Assembly (NCBI GenBank): GCA_014058105.1
Contig: JACGCM010002893.1
Coordinates: 62,001 to 126,000, forward strand
Source: Kingdonia uniflora
Lineage: Eukaryota; Streptophyta; Magnoliopsida; Ranunculales; Circaeasteraceae
Reading direction: 5' to 3'
DNA: 64,000 bases
Shown here: piece after piece, positions 1 through 12,319 of the stretch
How the letters are laid out: each line of letters starts with the position of its first letter
Numbering within the stretch: position 1 is the first letter of the stretch
Notes under the pieces: generated by a model
The model's database searches: none
Seen by the model: only the letters and a program-made list of their open reading frames with translations
What the model was told of the DNA's origin: nothing
Made by a program: the position numbers and the translations under genes

Positions 1-165
1 GAAGACGAAGTGTCAGAGAATTTTGAAGGTCGTGGTAGAACGGAAGTCGCCGAAGATGCAGTGATGGCAGAAGTTGATGGTACTCGTCCTGAGGAGCAAG
101 AAAATGTACATGTACTCGAAGCTGTTCTGAATGTGGATAAATTAATACCATCTCCTGTAGTGTAA
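1..165 (+). pseudogene. Tail of the antisense ORF block of copy A
   Basis: An acidic open frame runs to a stop near 163-165. It resembles the end of the antisense ORF in copy B (14440-14590): both share a Leu-Arg-Pro-Glu-Glu type motif and are followed by similar AT-rich DNA with a run ending in a 'gtcgrtgg(t/g)acctaa' pattern. It lies on the strand opposite to gag-pol, as in B and C. Function unknown. Confidence 0.5.
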
Positions 166-536
166 TAAATTTGTGTAAGCGGTATCATAATTGTGGAAGT
201 ATGTATAAATAGTCGGTGGTACCTAAGCCATTATTTTTGAGTGTGTGAATTACTATTTTGTTAGTTAATTGAAAGGTATTTTGCATATGTGAGTAAGTGA
301 TGATATTCGATAAGAAGTATTCGTGTAATGTAAATGCAGGTTATAGCTTAATGGAAGGAACGCTTGTTGGCGTTATAGTAAATGTGGGCCATAAAATGGC
401 AAGTAACTTCGAGTTGTACCAGTGTGTATCCTCGGTGGGCTACCTGGGTTTTGATTCGAGAAGTAAAAACAAAATTGTTTATTGTGTTTTATGAGTAAGG
501 ATAGGAAAGTGAAGTATCCTATAATTGGATAATGTT
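166..536. other. Non-coding spacer between antisense ORF and tandem array, copy A
   Basis: AT-rich retroelement DNA matching the corresponding part of copy B (about 14600-15040) in short stretches, including shared 'gatattcgataag' and 'tacctgggtttg'-like words. The open frames of 64-65 codons here have no recognisable domain. Confidence 0.5.
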
Positions 537-1045
537 TGCGTAGATGTAATGATTTGTCGGGATGCATACTTAGAAAGTAGGGATCGAGATCAAGTTATAA
601 TAGGAGAGATGTTTGATTATTTGGATGTATACTTATGAAGTATGGATCGAGATCAAGTCATAATATTAAAGATGTGTGACTGTCTGGATGAATACGTATG
701 AAGTATGGATCGAGATCAAGTCATAATATGAAAGATGCTTGATTGTCTGGATGCATACTTATGAAGTATGGATCGAGATCAAATCATAATAGTAAAGATG
801 TTTGATTGTCTGGATGCATACTTATGAAGTATGGATCGAGATCAAGTCACAATAGTAAAGATGTTTGATTGTCTGAAGGCATACTTATAAAGTATGGATT
901 AAGATCAAGTCATAATAGTAAAGATGTATGACTGTTTGGATGCATACGTATCAAGTATGGATCGAGATCAAGTTATAATGGTAAAGATGTGTGACTGTCT
1001 GGATGCATACATATGAAGTATGGATCGAGATCAAGTCGATATAAT
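537..1045. repeat. 63-bp tandem repeat, about 8 copies (copy A)
   Basis: The word GGATCGAGATCAAG or a close variant recurs at 581, 644, 707, 770, 833, 896, 959 and 1022, exactly 63 bp apart each time. Units differ by a few substitutions and no indels. The array sits directly beyond the integrase end. Copies B and C have related arrays at the same place with 84-bp and 60-bp units. Confidence 0.95.
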
Positions 1046-1097
1046 AAAGATGGTATCAAAGAATGTTTATTAGAATTGTGGAAAACGGTTATAATTG

Positions 1098-2442
1098 TCA
1101 TCTGTAAAATTTTCTTAGTTGAGCAGTGTTCCATGGATATTCAAGTTGGACTTCGTCTTCTGTCATCAGCCAGTAAGTCCCGTTGTCTATTTTGTCATTG
1201 ACAATATAGGGCCCTTCCCAGTTTTCAGACAATTTGCCATAATTCTGTAGTCGAGTACTGTCTACAATACGTCGAAGGACAAGGTCACCAATACCAAACT
1301 TTCTTGGTTGAACTTTTTTGTTGTAGGCCTTTTTCAGTATGTCATGATATCGACCCAAGTTTGCAATAGCTTTGTCTCTTATTTCTTCGATCCAGTTAAG
1401 GTTACATATGAGACCGAGTTCATTGTCCTCATCTATTACATTCCTTCGAGCACTTGGTAGGTCAAGGTCTGAAGGGATGATTGCTTCAGTACCAAAGGCC
1501 ATCATGAAGGAGTACAATCGGTTGAAGTTTGAGGAGTAGTCTGGAATGCCCAGAGAACACTGAGAAGTTCATCGACCCATCTGCCTTTTTTATCATTGAG
1601 ACGTCTTTGTAAACCTGATTTGATACTCTTATTAATGGTTTCAGCTTGTCCATTACTTTGAGGGTAGTATGGTGTAGAGGTTAAGAGCTGTATTTTGTAC
1701 TTGTGTAGGAAAGCAAGTATTTTTTTACTAATGAATTGCTTGCCATTGATAGATCGTATCATTTGTGGCCAGCCAAACCTAGTGATTATGTGTTCCTAGA
1801 GGAACTTGATAATTGCATTATCATCAATTTAACACAAAGGAATTGTTTTGACCCATCTTGTGAAATAATCTGTGGTCACGAGAACAAACTTGTAATTCCC
1901 CAATCTTGGATGGAAAGTCCAATGATATCGATCCCCCATCTCTTGGATGACGAGAGGGCATTGCTAACATGCAAGTCGAGTGCTGAACATTTGATGTCTT
2001 GAGCGTGGATTTGGAATTAGTAGCATTTTTGTACAAAATCTTCACAGTCCTGTAACATTTTGAGCCAGTATATTCCTTGTGTGAATTCTCATAGGGCTAA
2101 AGATCTTCCCAAAACGTGACCACCAGTAATACCTTTGTGAAGTTCCTGAATTTTGGTTTGTGCCTATTTTTGTGAGATACACTCAATCAGTGGTCCTCCT
2201 ACCGTGATACGATACAAGATATTATCATGGACTGCGAATCTGGGGCATCTGGCCAATAGTGAATGGGCTTCTTCTTTGTTGTTGGGGAGGATGTTGGAGT
2301 TGAGGCATGCATAAAAGGATTTTTTCCAATCTTCTGGATCTGCGTCTACGGTAACTGTGATCTGTATTATTGATTGTATGTCGAGGCTGAAATGGTCGAT
2401 GATTTTAATGTCTAAGGATCTTTTCTCACTGTCTCCTAGCAT
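1098..2442 (-). pseudogene. Integrase region of copy A
   Basis: Broken frames encode parts of a retroviral-type integrase, which would insert the element's cDNA into the genome. Near 1640-1750 (minus strand) is the catalytic-core context Arg-Ser-x-Asn-Gly-Lys-Gln-Phe followed by Gly-Gln-Ala-Glu-Thr-Ile-Asn, carrying the last acidic residue of the D,D-35-E triad. In this copy the Asp of the RSDNG motif reads Ile, which would be inactivating. The C-terminal part (1098-1517) has the usual GDLVLRR and WEGPYIV motifs. The zinc-finger part near 2000-2160 is broken by frameshifts. Confidence 0.85.
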
Positions 2443-2456
2443 GGCAGCGATGTAAG

Positions 2457-3248
2457 CTAATGCGTCGGCATGACGATTTTCTTGTCGAGGTAAATAAGAG
2501 ATCGATGCCTGTTTGAAATTTTCATTTTTTCTTTGACAAGGGCTGCATAATCAACTATTTTTCCTATTATGCGGAACGTCCTGTTGTAGTGATTTGCAAC
2601 AAGTAAGGAATTAACGTAAACTACTATTTCTTCTGCTCCAAGTGTGATTACGAGATCGAGTCCGTGGAGGATCGCTTCGTATTCCACTTCATTGTTTATA
2701 GTGTAGAAGTTAAGTTTGATAGTTTTCTCGATACGATGGTTGGAAGGTGCAACGAGGACGATGTTAATTCCTGATCCTTTTGTTCCAGCTGATCCATCTG
2801 TAAATAGTTGTCATCCGGTGCTTTTGGAGCATGCGTGTGGTTCTACGATGGAGTCATCAGTAAAGATTTATTTGAGTTCATCCCAATCTGGATCTTCGAC
2901 TGGAAAATTTGCTTAAAAGTCAGCAACTACTTGTCCCTTGATTGAAATTTGGGATTCGAAGGAAATGTCATATTCGCCAAGAAAAACATACCATATAAAT
3001 TTGATTGGGTGAGCTTGGAAGTATGGATGAAGTTTTTGAGAGCTGTAATCCAAGGTGAGTAGTTATTTTTCTGTGGTTGTATATCTTTTCTGAGCAGGCA
3101 TGAGAGTCTTGCTCATAAAGTATATCGATTTTTCTATGCCTGCGTCTTCTCGAATAAGGACACAGCTGATAGAGTCTTCAGTTATGGATAAATACATTGT
3201 TAATGTTTCGCCATCAACTGGAGTACTCATGATAGGGGAACGCCCCAA
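2457..3248 (-). pseudogene. RNase H regions of copy A
   Basis: Two RNase H-like segments. At about 3063-3290 is the degenerate Ty3-type domain, with the PPIMSTPVDGE-like start and an IYFMSKTL motif. At about 2457-2830 is a second one, with a MEYEAILHGLDLV-type helix and a YVNSLLVANHYN strand, as in the extra RNase H of Tat elements. Frames are interrupted, so non-functional. Confidence 0.75.
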
Positions 3249-3734
3249 GTATCGCTTAAGATCTTGGAAGGCTAATTTACAGTCAGGAGTCTAAATGATC
3301 TCTTTTTGTTATTTCTTTGTAATTTAACTGGGATTACCATGAAGAATGAGGTAAAGAAGTTTGCATCGATCAGATGACTTGGTAGTGAATCTGTGAAGAG
3401 TGGCAATTTTGCATGCAAGCTTTTGTACATCATTTTTTATTCGAGGAGATGGCATTGCCATGATTGCTTTGATTTGTACCAGATTAATTTTGATTCCTCT
3501 TTTACTGACCAGGTGTCCGAGAAATTTACCAGATGCAACACCGAATTGTCATTTTTCTAGGTTGAGTTTCATCTGGTATTTACGAAGGATATCGAAAATG
3601 GTCTGGAGGTTGTTGGGATGGTCTTCACGCTTCAGGCTTTAGCAAATCATATCATCGATATAAACTTCCATGATTTTGCCGAGATGATCTTTGAAACTTT
3701 GGGTCACAAGACGTTGGTAAGTAGCTCCAACATT

Positions 3735-4343
3735 TTATAACCCGAATGGCATCACTGTGTAATAGTAAAGACCTTGTTCAGTAATAGAGGTTATTTTTTC
3801 CTGATCGTCTTCAGCGAGTGGAACTTGATTGTTGCCAGAGGCTACATCTATCATGGATAGAAATTTGTGCCCTGCGACGGATTCGAGTAGTTGTGGAATC
3901 AGTGGTAGCGGAAAACTATCCTTTTGGGTAAATTTGTTGGGTTCCGTGAAGTCCACACAAACTCTAATCCTCCCATTTTTCTTCGGGACTGCCACAATGT
4001 TTGAAACCCATTTTGGATATTTGTCTTCTCGAATAAATCTTACATGAAGGAGTTTATTGATTTCATCGTTCATGGCTTCGCAGAGGTGAAGAGCAAGGTT
4101 CCAACATTTCTGAATGGCGGCTTTGCTGTCTAGAAGGAGGTTCAATTTGTGGTATGCAATGCCTGGCATTTCTTGGAAAGTCCAAGCAAAAATGCCGGTA
4201 TTTTCCTTAAGGAGTTGGATCATGGCTTTTTTTTCATCGGTTGATAACATGGAGCCAATGAAGGTGTGACGTTCGGGACCATCGAGTTTTATGGATTCAA
4301 CCAGTTTGGTATCAAGCTGCTCGAATGTGGGGGGTGTTTCCAT
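3735..4343 (-). pseudogene. Reverse transcriptase fragment of copy A
   Basis: An open stretch of 202 codons covers the linker and the N-terminal half of a Ty3/gypsy reverse transcriptase. It includes the VAVPKKNGRIRVCVDFTEPN block, the PLPLIPQLLESVAG block, a SMIDVASGNNQVPL catalytic block and YYTVMPFGL. The frame stops just after this; the YxDD region follows in another frame near 3660-3680. Decayed and non-functional. Confidence 0.88.
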
Positions 4344-4352
4344 CTGTAATTG

Positions 4353-4907
4353 TTATGCTTTAAGAAGTTTTACTGTGTGAGGACTGGTGGTGGTATTTTT
4401 GTACATACGTGTAACTGCTTGACTACCCTTAATCTCGTAAACTCCATGATCTATTGGGAAATACAAGGCTAAATAATAAATAGAGGGCACTGCTCTGATC
4501 AAATGTAACCAACTTCGCACCAAAATTCCTAAATATTTAAACTCAGCATCAATCACTAGGAATTTTACGAATGTGGTTTATGATCCTGCCTGAACTGGCA
4601 AAGTAATTTCTCCTGTAGTCAACTCTTTGGACCCATTGAAGCCAGTAATTGCTATTGTCGAAGCTTTCACAAAGTCTATGAGTCCCAAAAGTTTAATCGC
4701 TCTTTTGAATAGTAAGTCTGTTGCGCTTCCTGTATCGACGAGAAACATATGTATATAGTCCTGCCCAATTTTGAACATAATGACGAGAGGGTCATCATGA
4801 GGATACTTTACATGGCGGGAATCACAGTCCTCGAAGGTGATATGGTATAGACATTTTGACTTTCTCGAGGTGGGGAGAAGTTTTGCAGATTTGTTGGGGG
4901 AGGTCAT
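4353..4907 (-). pseudogene. Aspartic protease region of copy A
   Basis: It encodes DCDSRHVKYPHDDPLVIMF followed by a VDTGSA active-site motif near 4725-4740, typical of a retropepsin that matures Gag-Pol. The downstream strand continues in a second frame (4353-4556) with a YLGILVRSWLH segment. Split by a frameshift. Confidence 0.82.
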
Positions 4908-5101
4908 TTTACAACAGGATGTAATCCAATCATCTATTTTCTTTTCTTTCCTTTTTCAATCTCAATCATGTACAGGTTGTGAGCCTATCCCTGGACCTGA
5001 TTCTATTCAATGTCATTGTTTTTTGCTTCATCTTCGAGAAATTTTTGGATGTCGATGACATAATAGTGAAGCCTTCCGGCTAATAGGATACGATGAAAGA
5101 T

Positions 5102-6692
5102 TTAAATGAGAGAGTAGCAGTTGTCAATTTCGTGGCTATGTACATTGTGATACTGATATAGAGGCTTGGTGGGGACATCAGGAATGGTTTGTGGTGATTG
5201 ATAACACTCATCTTCCCTTATCGTTGGTAAGATAACGGAGAGAGTTGTTGTCATTGGTGGCAGAACCGGGACTGGTCTGTCGGGTCTACCATCCCTTCTT
5301 CTATTGTTGTCAGTGTTCCTGTCGCGTGGCTTAGGTGCTTCAGTAGTTGTCAATCTTTGAAGAGTGGTCGAAGTTGTTTCTCGAGAATGGATGGCAAAAG
5401 ATCTTTTTACCTTATCTTCGACCGTTCCAATTCGATGTAATTATTAACTACTTCAATTATTTCGGTGACTGTTCTTGGTTTGTATAGAGTAAGTTCTTCT
5501 CAAACTTTAGAGTCGATGTGTAGGGTGGAGGTGAATGTTGGAACGACGATTTTAGGCTCTGAGTTCCCAATTTTCATTATTTTTTGTAAAAAAATGTTTG
5601 TAAAAGTTTGCCAATGTTTCTTTGACACCCTACTCGAAGAAGAACAAGGAATTGACAGCGATCTCCCGCTCTTTAGCATAAGCATAATTGACTTCAAAAA
5701 GACATTGTAACTAGCTGAACGTGGTGATGGAGGCTTCTTGGATGGTAAAGAACCATCAAAGTGGTTCCTCTTTTAGGCTCATGTAGAATAGCCTGCACAA
5801 CATGTGCTATAGTTTGGAATATAATCTAACTGGGATTTTAAAGTGTCAGACGTGGGTAAGCGGGCCAGTCAGGCCTGCATACTGAATAAATTTTGGCATA
5901 TGGAAATTTTTTGGGATGGGCATAACTTCGAGATGAGGGGAGATGGGGTTTGTCTCGATCCTGTCAAATGCAGATCTTTTGCATGGGATTTCAGAGTTTA
6001 TGACCTGGGTTTTATTATTTAGGTCGTATAAAGTGACAAACTGTTAAGGAGGAATTAGTACAACTGTAACTTGTGGGTTGAAATCTTTTTGTCCTTCTGG
6101 TCCCAATCGATCCCTGATTGGTCTCCTTTCTTGTGGTGGAGGAGTTTGATACACGTGCGTTGACTTCCTAGAGTTTTCGATGCTGAAGATGTAAGTCTAA
6201 AGTATCGAGAAGCCCTATCCAGATTTCTAGATCTTGATCGAGAAGTTTGTAATCTGTCTTCTCTCGGTTGATCATCTCTTTGGGTTGCTCTCAACCGATG
6301 ATCACTTCAGGCCCGTGGGGGTGACATTTGTCGGCTAGTGAGTCGATCTTGCGTCTTCCTTAATCTTTCTAATGTTATTAACTCTGATGATACAGGGATT
6401 TCCCTCACTCGTCTCTCTTTACTTAAAGAATTTCAGCGTGAATCCGCTGATCTTAATTCTTTGGGCTTTTTCTACTGCCATTTGTTTTTGAAGTTCGACT
6501 ACTTCCCTGAGAAGGTCGACTATTCCTGGTATCGGATTGATATTGTGATCTCTTGCCGTGCTGGATCGGCTTCAGAGATTCATATTGGTCAATTATAAGG
6601 TGTTTTTGTTCAGTGGAAAAGAAAAGTGTAGTTTTTCCCATAGACGACGCCAATTGTAGTAGCATATTTTCTGGAAAGAGAATCTTTGCCAA
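5102..6692 (-). pseudogene. gag region of copy A
   Basis: Degraded Gag. Recognisable pieces are a Cys/His segment near 5102-5350 (Tyr-His-Asn-Val-His-Ser-His-Glu, Cys-Tyr-Ser-Leu), an SSRVSKKHWQTF piece near 5600, and arginine-rich N-terminal parts (6055-6294, 6453-6692). It matches the Gag of copies B and C segment by segment. Many frameshifts. Confidence 0.7.
6636..6652 (-). other. Primer-binding site, copy A
   Basis: Read on the minus strand the 17 bases begin TGGCGTCGTCTATGGGA, two bases inside the LTR. The leading TGG fits pairing with a tRNA CCA end. Copies B and C have closely related sites in the same place. The tRNA was not identified. Confidence 0.75.
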
Positions 6693-7142
6693 TACTATTC
6701 ATAAGGAAAATGCAATAAGAAACTAAACAAATAAGATTTTACATGGAAAACTCAGTAAAAGCAGAGAAAAACTACGACCTCGAAGAGGATTTTGATGTAA
6801 AATCTAGTATGATGCTAATTATTACAAGTTTTTGGAGTAATAGTAGGGTAAGGAAGTAATGGTAATAAAGTTGCAGATCTGTATCATTTATTCTCTGCCT
6901 GTATTTATAGTATATACAGGCAGTTTACAAAAATGCAGAAATAGTCTCCTATTTCGGGGGGAGTGGGCGAACTTCGCGGATCTCTAACAGCTCTTTCCTT
7001 GACCAGGTACAACAACTACTTCCTGATAGGTCAAGGACTTATGGTATCTTCTAGAAGCTGAGCTATCTTCGACAATGTCTAACTTTCTTTGACTACTCTG
7101 TGCTAGCTTATTCTTGTCAAATCTGGAGAATATGCTACTACA
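6655..7142 (-). repeat. 5' LTR of copy A
   Basis: 488 bp with inverted ends TGTAGTAGCAT/ATGCTACTACA. It shares long blocks with the other LTRs of the family: the 'aggaggattttgatgtaaaatc' region split by changes, a TATA-like 'tatttatag' with 'tacaggcagtttaca', and 'gggcgaacttcgcggatct'. Ends are exact; the outer TSD cannot be tested because the left end is outside the window. Confidence 0.9.
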
Positions 7143-9054
7143 AGTATCAATACGGTCTAACTCGTATTGCTGCGGAAGAAGGATCGATAAAGTAATTGGT
7201 GACACACGATCTCTAACAAAAGAAGAAAGGAGACTCACATTAACAACGTAAGAACGCGACATATGCCGTGGTAAGTTAAGCTCGTAAGCATTTGGTTCAA
7301 ATTGAAGTTATATCAAAGAATGAAGAAAACAAAGAGTATTTTATTGTGAAGGCATTTACAAGAGAACATAACCATGAGCTTGTGCCTCAAAGTTCAGTTC
7401 ACTTGTTGAGGTTACAAAAAAAAATCATCCTGCACAAGCAAATATGATCTTAAAATGTGTTCAGCGGGTTTTGGGTCTGCAAAAAAAAAAATCGTTTATG
7501 AGTGCAAAAGTTGGGGGATCCCAAAATCTCAATTTTAATCAAGAAGATTGCGATAATCTCGTTCAAAAAAGGCGTAAAGAATGACTAAAGAAGGGGGATG
7601 CAAAATTACTTTTAGACTATTTCGAGCGGAAGCAAACTGAAAACAAATCATTTGTTTATTCAATACAAGTTGATGACGAAAATCAGATTTGTAACTGCTT
7701 TTGGACTGATGCAAAGCCGAGGTTGGACTATAGTATATTCGAAGATGTAGTGTGTTTTGACACTACTTTCAAAACAAATCAGTATGACATGCCATTTGCA
7801 CATATTGTTGGTGTTAATCATCATGGTCAGACAATACTTTTTGGTGGGGCTTTGTTGAGAGATGGGACTACGAAAACTTTTGCTTGGTTATTTCAAGCTT
7901 TTCTAGATGTTATGGGAGGAAATTCGATGAAGTCAATCTTCACAGATCAAGCGATCCCAATTGCTAATGCGGTGAAACAAGTTTTTCCAGACACGCATCA
8001 TCGTTTGTGTTTATGGCATATCTACCAGAATGCCTTGAAACATTTGTCTAACGAGTTCAATAAATTTGGATCTTTTGCTAGCGATTTTAGAAAATGCATA
8101 TATGACAACGAGAATGAAGAAAATTTTCAATCTTGTTGGGATGCATTGCTTAACAAATACAAGCTAGTATAGAATGACTAGATGAAAGTTTTATATCGTA
8201 TACGAGAGAAATGGGCACAAGAGTACAGTCGGGAACATTTTTGTGCTGTTATGACGACAACTCAATGGAACGAAAGTATAAATAGTTATTTCAAAAGATA
8301 TTTTAAGAGGAAAAAAACTTTTATGTGAGTTTGTGGATCAGTATGACAAAGCAATTGCTCGAAGACGTGAAAAAGAATTAAAGGCAGATTTCAAGTCAAT
8401 GGCAACAAAGCCAAACTTGATCTCGAGTTGGTCATTGGAGTCTCAAGCATCTAAGATCTTTGCTTCAAAAGTTTTTCATTTTTTTTAAGAAGAGGTGAAG
8501 AATATAATTAACTTAGAGTTAGACCTTGAAAATGATGATGGAAAAAGAATGTTATACGAAGTATCCTCCTATAATGGCAATAGAACTTGTTCAGTTCATC
8601 TTGTGTATGAAAATCATATGGTACAATGTAGTTGTAAGAAATACAATTTTAGCGAATTATTATGTGGTCATGCTCTTAGAGTATTTCGTAAGTTGAATCT
8701 TGCGGATCTTCCTCAACAATATTATCTAAAAAGGTGGACTAAGGATGCATTTGGTAATATTTATATGGATATAAATGAGGGAAGTATACAGGTTGATCTC
8801 GATCTATCCTTGTCAACTAGACATAATGAATTATCTCACATGGTCTTAACTATTGCAAGAATGGAGTCTGCAACGGAAGAAATAAGTTACATAGCCAGGC
8901 GGGGATTGAAGCGGTTATTGGAAGAAATGCAATATTGTGTTAACTTTCATAAGCATCAGGATACAATAAGCTCAAATTCCCTGAATCACGATAACTTCGA
9001 AGAGGGCAAAAATGTATTTCCAACGGACGTTAACATTACAGTGCGAGAACCATT
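7143..9054 (+). pseudogene. FAR1/FHY3-like (MULE-type transposase) gene, main part, split by copy B
   Basis: Decayed gene related to FAR1/FHY3 transcription factors and MULE transposases. In order: the end of a FAR1 DNA-binding domain with an EHNHEL motif (about 7365-7382); a DYFERKQ/FWTDAKPR linker; the transposase core (7723-8172) with DVVCFDTTFKTNQYDMPFA, VGVNHH and CLWHIYQNAL; and a SWIM zinc finger Cys-x-Cys...Cys-x-His at about 8627-8671. It carries a double stop after 8169, a frameshift near 8310 and stops in the N-terminal part, so it is a pseudogene. Copy A's LTR ends immediately upstream, and copy B interrupts the coding frame at 9054, where the gene resumes at 21512. Confidence 0.85.
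9050..9054. repeat. Left target-site duplication of copy B
   Basis: CCATT directly before the LTR; CCATC follows the other LTR at 21512-21516. One mismatch in five. Confidence 0.7.
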
Positions 9055-9516
9055 TGTAATGGCATATTTTCCAAGAGGATAATCTTCGCTAATACTTTTA
9101 GTAAGGATGGTGCAATAATAAGATTAAACAAATAAGATCTTACGTGGAAACTCAGTAAAGGTTGAGAAAAACTATGACCTTGAGGAGGATTTTGATGTGA
9201 AATCCAATAGTTTGCTAGTTATTACAATTTGTTGGGTGATAGTACAATAAGGAAGAATTAATAGTCAAGTTGTTGATCTGAATAATCTATTCTCTGCTTA
9301 TATTTATAGTTGATACAGGCAGTTTACATAAAGAAAAATAGTTTCCTATTTCGGGGGAATGGGCGAACTTCGCGGATCTATAACAGCTCTTTCTTGACCA
9401 AGTACAACGGCTACTTTCAGTAGGCCGAGGACTTGTGGCATCTTCTCGAATGTTGGGCTGTCTTCGACTATGTTACACTAGCTTATCCTTGTCGAATCTG
9501 GGAAATATGCCACTAC
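9055..9516 (-). repeat. 3' LTR of copy B
   Basis: About 462 bp with ends TGTAATGGCAT/ATGCCACTACA. It aligns end to end with 21051-21511. The base run just inside it, read on the minus strand as GTCGAGAATAAGGCGAT, occupies the polypurine-tract position and matches copy C. Confidence 0.9.
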
Positions 9517-9640
9517 AATCGCCTTATTCTCGACATAAGTACTTGTGGTTATGTCGAGAAGAAATTAGAGTCTAAAGAGGTTGTCAAATTTTACAAGTCT
9601 TCGTTTATCATTTCCGAGGTCAAAGTCAAATGAATCTGGT

Positions 9641-11640
9641 CATGTTTTTCCTGAGGAACATTTAATGCGGATCATTGGACTTTGCAACTGGAAGTGGAGG
9701 TTATAAATAGATGGTTTAAAGAAGGATTTGTTTGGTGGTTGATTGGGAAAGATGTTGCCCCAGGCGTGTCGTAGCAAGTGGCCTTAGGTTGTAGATGGTG
9801 ACTGTGACGATTATACAGAGGTAAAGTTTGGTTGTAAGTCTTTGGTGTTTAATCCTGTACCGGTGGTCATCATGGTGGGGATAATTGAGGGAGGTGGAGT
9901 TAGAGAGTATTTTTACGTGGGGTATCCATTGGAGCTAGTGCCAGTTGCTGTTGCAAAAGGTATTGGAGTTCATCAAATATTTAGAGAAGGGGCTACTACT
10001 CATATTGAAGATGATGTTGCGAAGGCTAGCTTGGCGTCTTATGGATCTTGTCGACCAAAGAACTTCTTATATTTTGATATTGCTATCTTTCTGTACAGTC
10101 AGCTCTGTTTAGAAGTTCCCTGACCTGAGATTCATTGAGTTTCTTAGGATATCATTGCCCTTTTTGCCAGAGCTAATATCAGATTCTGGTAAAAAGAAGC
10201 ACGTATAACTTAGTCCTTCATGTCGAATAACAGATTGAAATGTAGCAGGATGTAATGTAATCGAAGGAGTGAACTGTCGAATGTAAAATGTAACAGATTG
10301 TTTTAGAATATTTTTGTGCTTTGATATGTTATTGTGCTTGCAGTTTGCGATCTCAAAGTTTAAAATAAACAAGTAATCGAATTATTTGATATCGAGGTAA
10401 ATTATGCTGAATGTATATGGGTTTTGAGTTTAATATATCTCGAAGTATTGTTTGTTTTGTGTGGGGCCAAGAACGGATTTTGAGGATGATTGATTTGACT
10501 CAGATGTGTAAAGTTCCAATGAAAATTAAATGTGGGATTGGATTGACTTACGACTTTGTTTTATTATAAGTACCACGTGTACTTAGAAATTTTAAGATTT
10601 TATGTTTGAGGAAATGGTGAAGACCAGGGTACAAGTACGTAAGGAACAGTTCAGTCGCGTTCAAGCTAAGTATTGGGAAAATTTTAGGCGTTACTTCAGA
10701 AATTGGTACATCAATTTTCAAATAGAAATTCCAGTGGAACCAAATTATGAAGGGATGAGCGAAGCATAAGTAAAGGATGCGGATGAGGAGTATCAGTTTC
10801 ATTGACAACTTAAATTTGTTAGTCCTCCGGAGCGTGTAAGTAGCATGTATACTCGTGTTAAACTGTTGGTTAGGGAGGAGGATGCTGCTTCTACCCGGAA
10901 ATGTTGAAAACATTTTGTTTCGTTAGGCAGGGTAATGTAATGATCGAATAAGTGTTCTACTGTAAAATAGAATGATTTTGTCGAAGATATTATGACTTGT
11001 GTGACTGAATGAAATTTACTAACACAATATTGTAGTTGGTAATGGAATTGTAGAATACAATTTGAATTTTGAATTTTGTGTGGAAGATCTTCCTGAGAAT
11101 ATAGGAGAATTGAAAATAAGGTAAAATGTGTGTGGGTAATTAATTTAAATGGCTAGGTGTACTCCAATGGGAGATATTTTAAAGTACAAGAAAATGGATG
11201 TACAACATCTTTGTCATAAAATAGGTTGTGCTTTGTTGAGTATGGATATATTAGAAGATGTTCAAAGAAATATGGAAGTGTTAGAGCAATAGTGCATGGG
11301 TTTGTTGGCTTTTAGAAGGCGAAAAATCAAAGACTTTGAGAAAAGACGGGTAAGGCGTTATGCTCGAGTACTCGAACGGTCGTGAAGTAGTGCAATGAAC
11401 AGCCACATGTGGTCTATAAATAGCCCCATGGTAGGCGACTATTTACATTTTACAAACTTTGAAAAAATTCCTTCAAGTGTAAATTCCTTGTGCTCGTCAC
11501 TAGAATTGTTGTCAACAATTGGGAAGGAGGAGATAAGTATTTTAATTAAGAGGGAAAGCGTGCTAAGCAGAGGGATACCAAGGCAGTGCGAATCCAAGGT
11601 TAGTAGTTTTGTTATATTTCGTTGATATGTTTAGATTATG
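9641..11640 (+). pseudogene. Antisense ORF block of copy B, first part
   Basis: Decayed coding-like DNA on the strand opposite to gag-pol. Around 10740-10870 the frame reads [10 protein letters not shown] and ERVSSMYTRVKLLVREEDAAS, matching an open frame of copy C at 37012-37218. An 11395-11625 segment starting MNSH matches copy C at 36411-36605. Stops are frequent and splicing cannot be ruled out. The role of these antisense proteins is unknown. Confidence 0.6.
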
Positions 11641-12319
11641 CTAAAACCCTTTATAGTTGAAGATATGATAATGATAGTGTAGGAAGGAATTTTGATTAGG
11701 AAGGGTACAGGGGAAGTAATTAGATAATTACTGTGGTAGGATTATTAGAAAATTGGTTATGGTAGGGAGGGTGTATGGTATGTTTGATTGTGGCAATGCT
11801 GTCGTAAATGTGTTTAAGGGTGTTGAGAGAGAGAGGTTTGTTAGAAATGTGTGGTGATGAGTGAAGAAAGTGATTGGTGGGTGTCATTGTCTTTACGGCG
11901 CGACTGTGGAGAAATTTGCCAAATTTGAGAGGAGTTCGGCAATGAAATGTTGGATTATGTGTGATGTGGCCATGTTTTACGCCGAAGAAGGTGGATTCCC
12001 ATATTTTTTAAATTTAATTCGTTTTTGGCAGGAAACAGGCAAAGTTTACTCGAGAAGCTTGAGGTTCCTGAATTTTGAGAAAAAACATTAGTATAGTAAT
12101 CGATGTTTATCACTTAAAAAAATAGTAAATAAATATTGTATCGAGAACTGAATGTAGTAATTGTGCATTTAGGGTGTAATTGTGCATAATGATAGTAATG
12201 ATGTGTTGGAGATGAAACCCGACAACGATATGAATATTAACATATGAACATATATAATGTATCAGATATGATAGATACTAATTTATTGTTAAAAAATAGA
12301 ATCTGATTTTCAGGTTCAT
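11641..12319. other. Retroelement spacer, no coding signal
   Basis: AT-rich DNA within copy B between antisense segments. A 76-codon frame at 11861-12091 has no recognised domain and no clear match in copy C. Confidence 0.4.

Larger units (their letters stand above)
1..7142 (-). mobile_element. Ty3/gypsy Tat-like LTR retrotransposon, copy A (truncated by window edge)
   Basis: Decayed LTR retrotransposon read right to left. The 5' LTR is at 6655-7142, the primer-binding site beside it, then gag, protease, reverse transcriptase, two RNase H regions, integrase, a 63-bp tandem array, and the tail of the antisense-ORF block at the window edge. The 3' LTR would lie before base 1. Gene order and protein similarity to copies B and C in this window place it in the same family. 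Frameshifts and stops occur throughout, so it should not make its own proteins. Tat-lineage membership is inferred from the second RNase H and the antisense block. Confidence 0.88.

Noticed and set aside
537..1045. Regular repeats resembling a CRISPR array
   Set aside because: The whole 63-bp unit is repeated without unique spacers, in a plant retrotransposon; it is a tandem array.
10109..10913. Minus-strand ORFs of 87 and 121 codons in copy B
   Set aside because: They are shadows of the decayed plus-strand antisense block that matches copy C.
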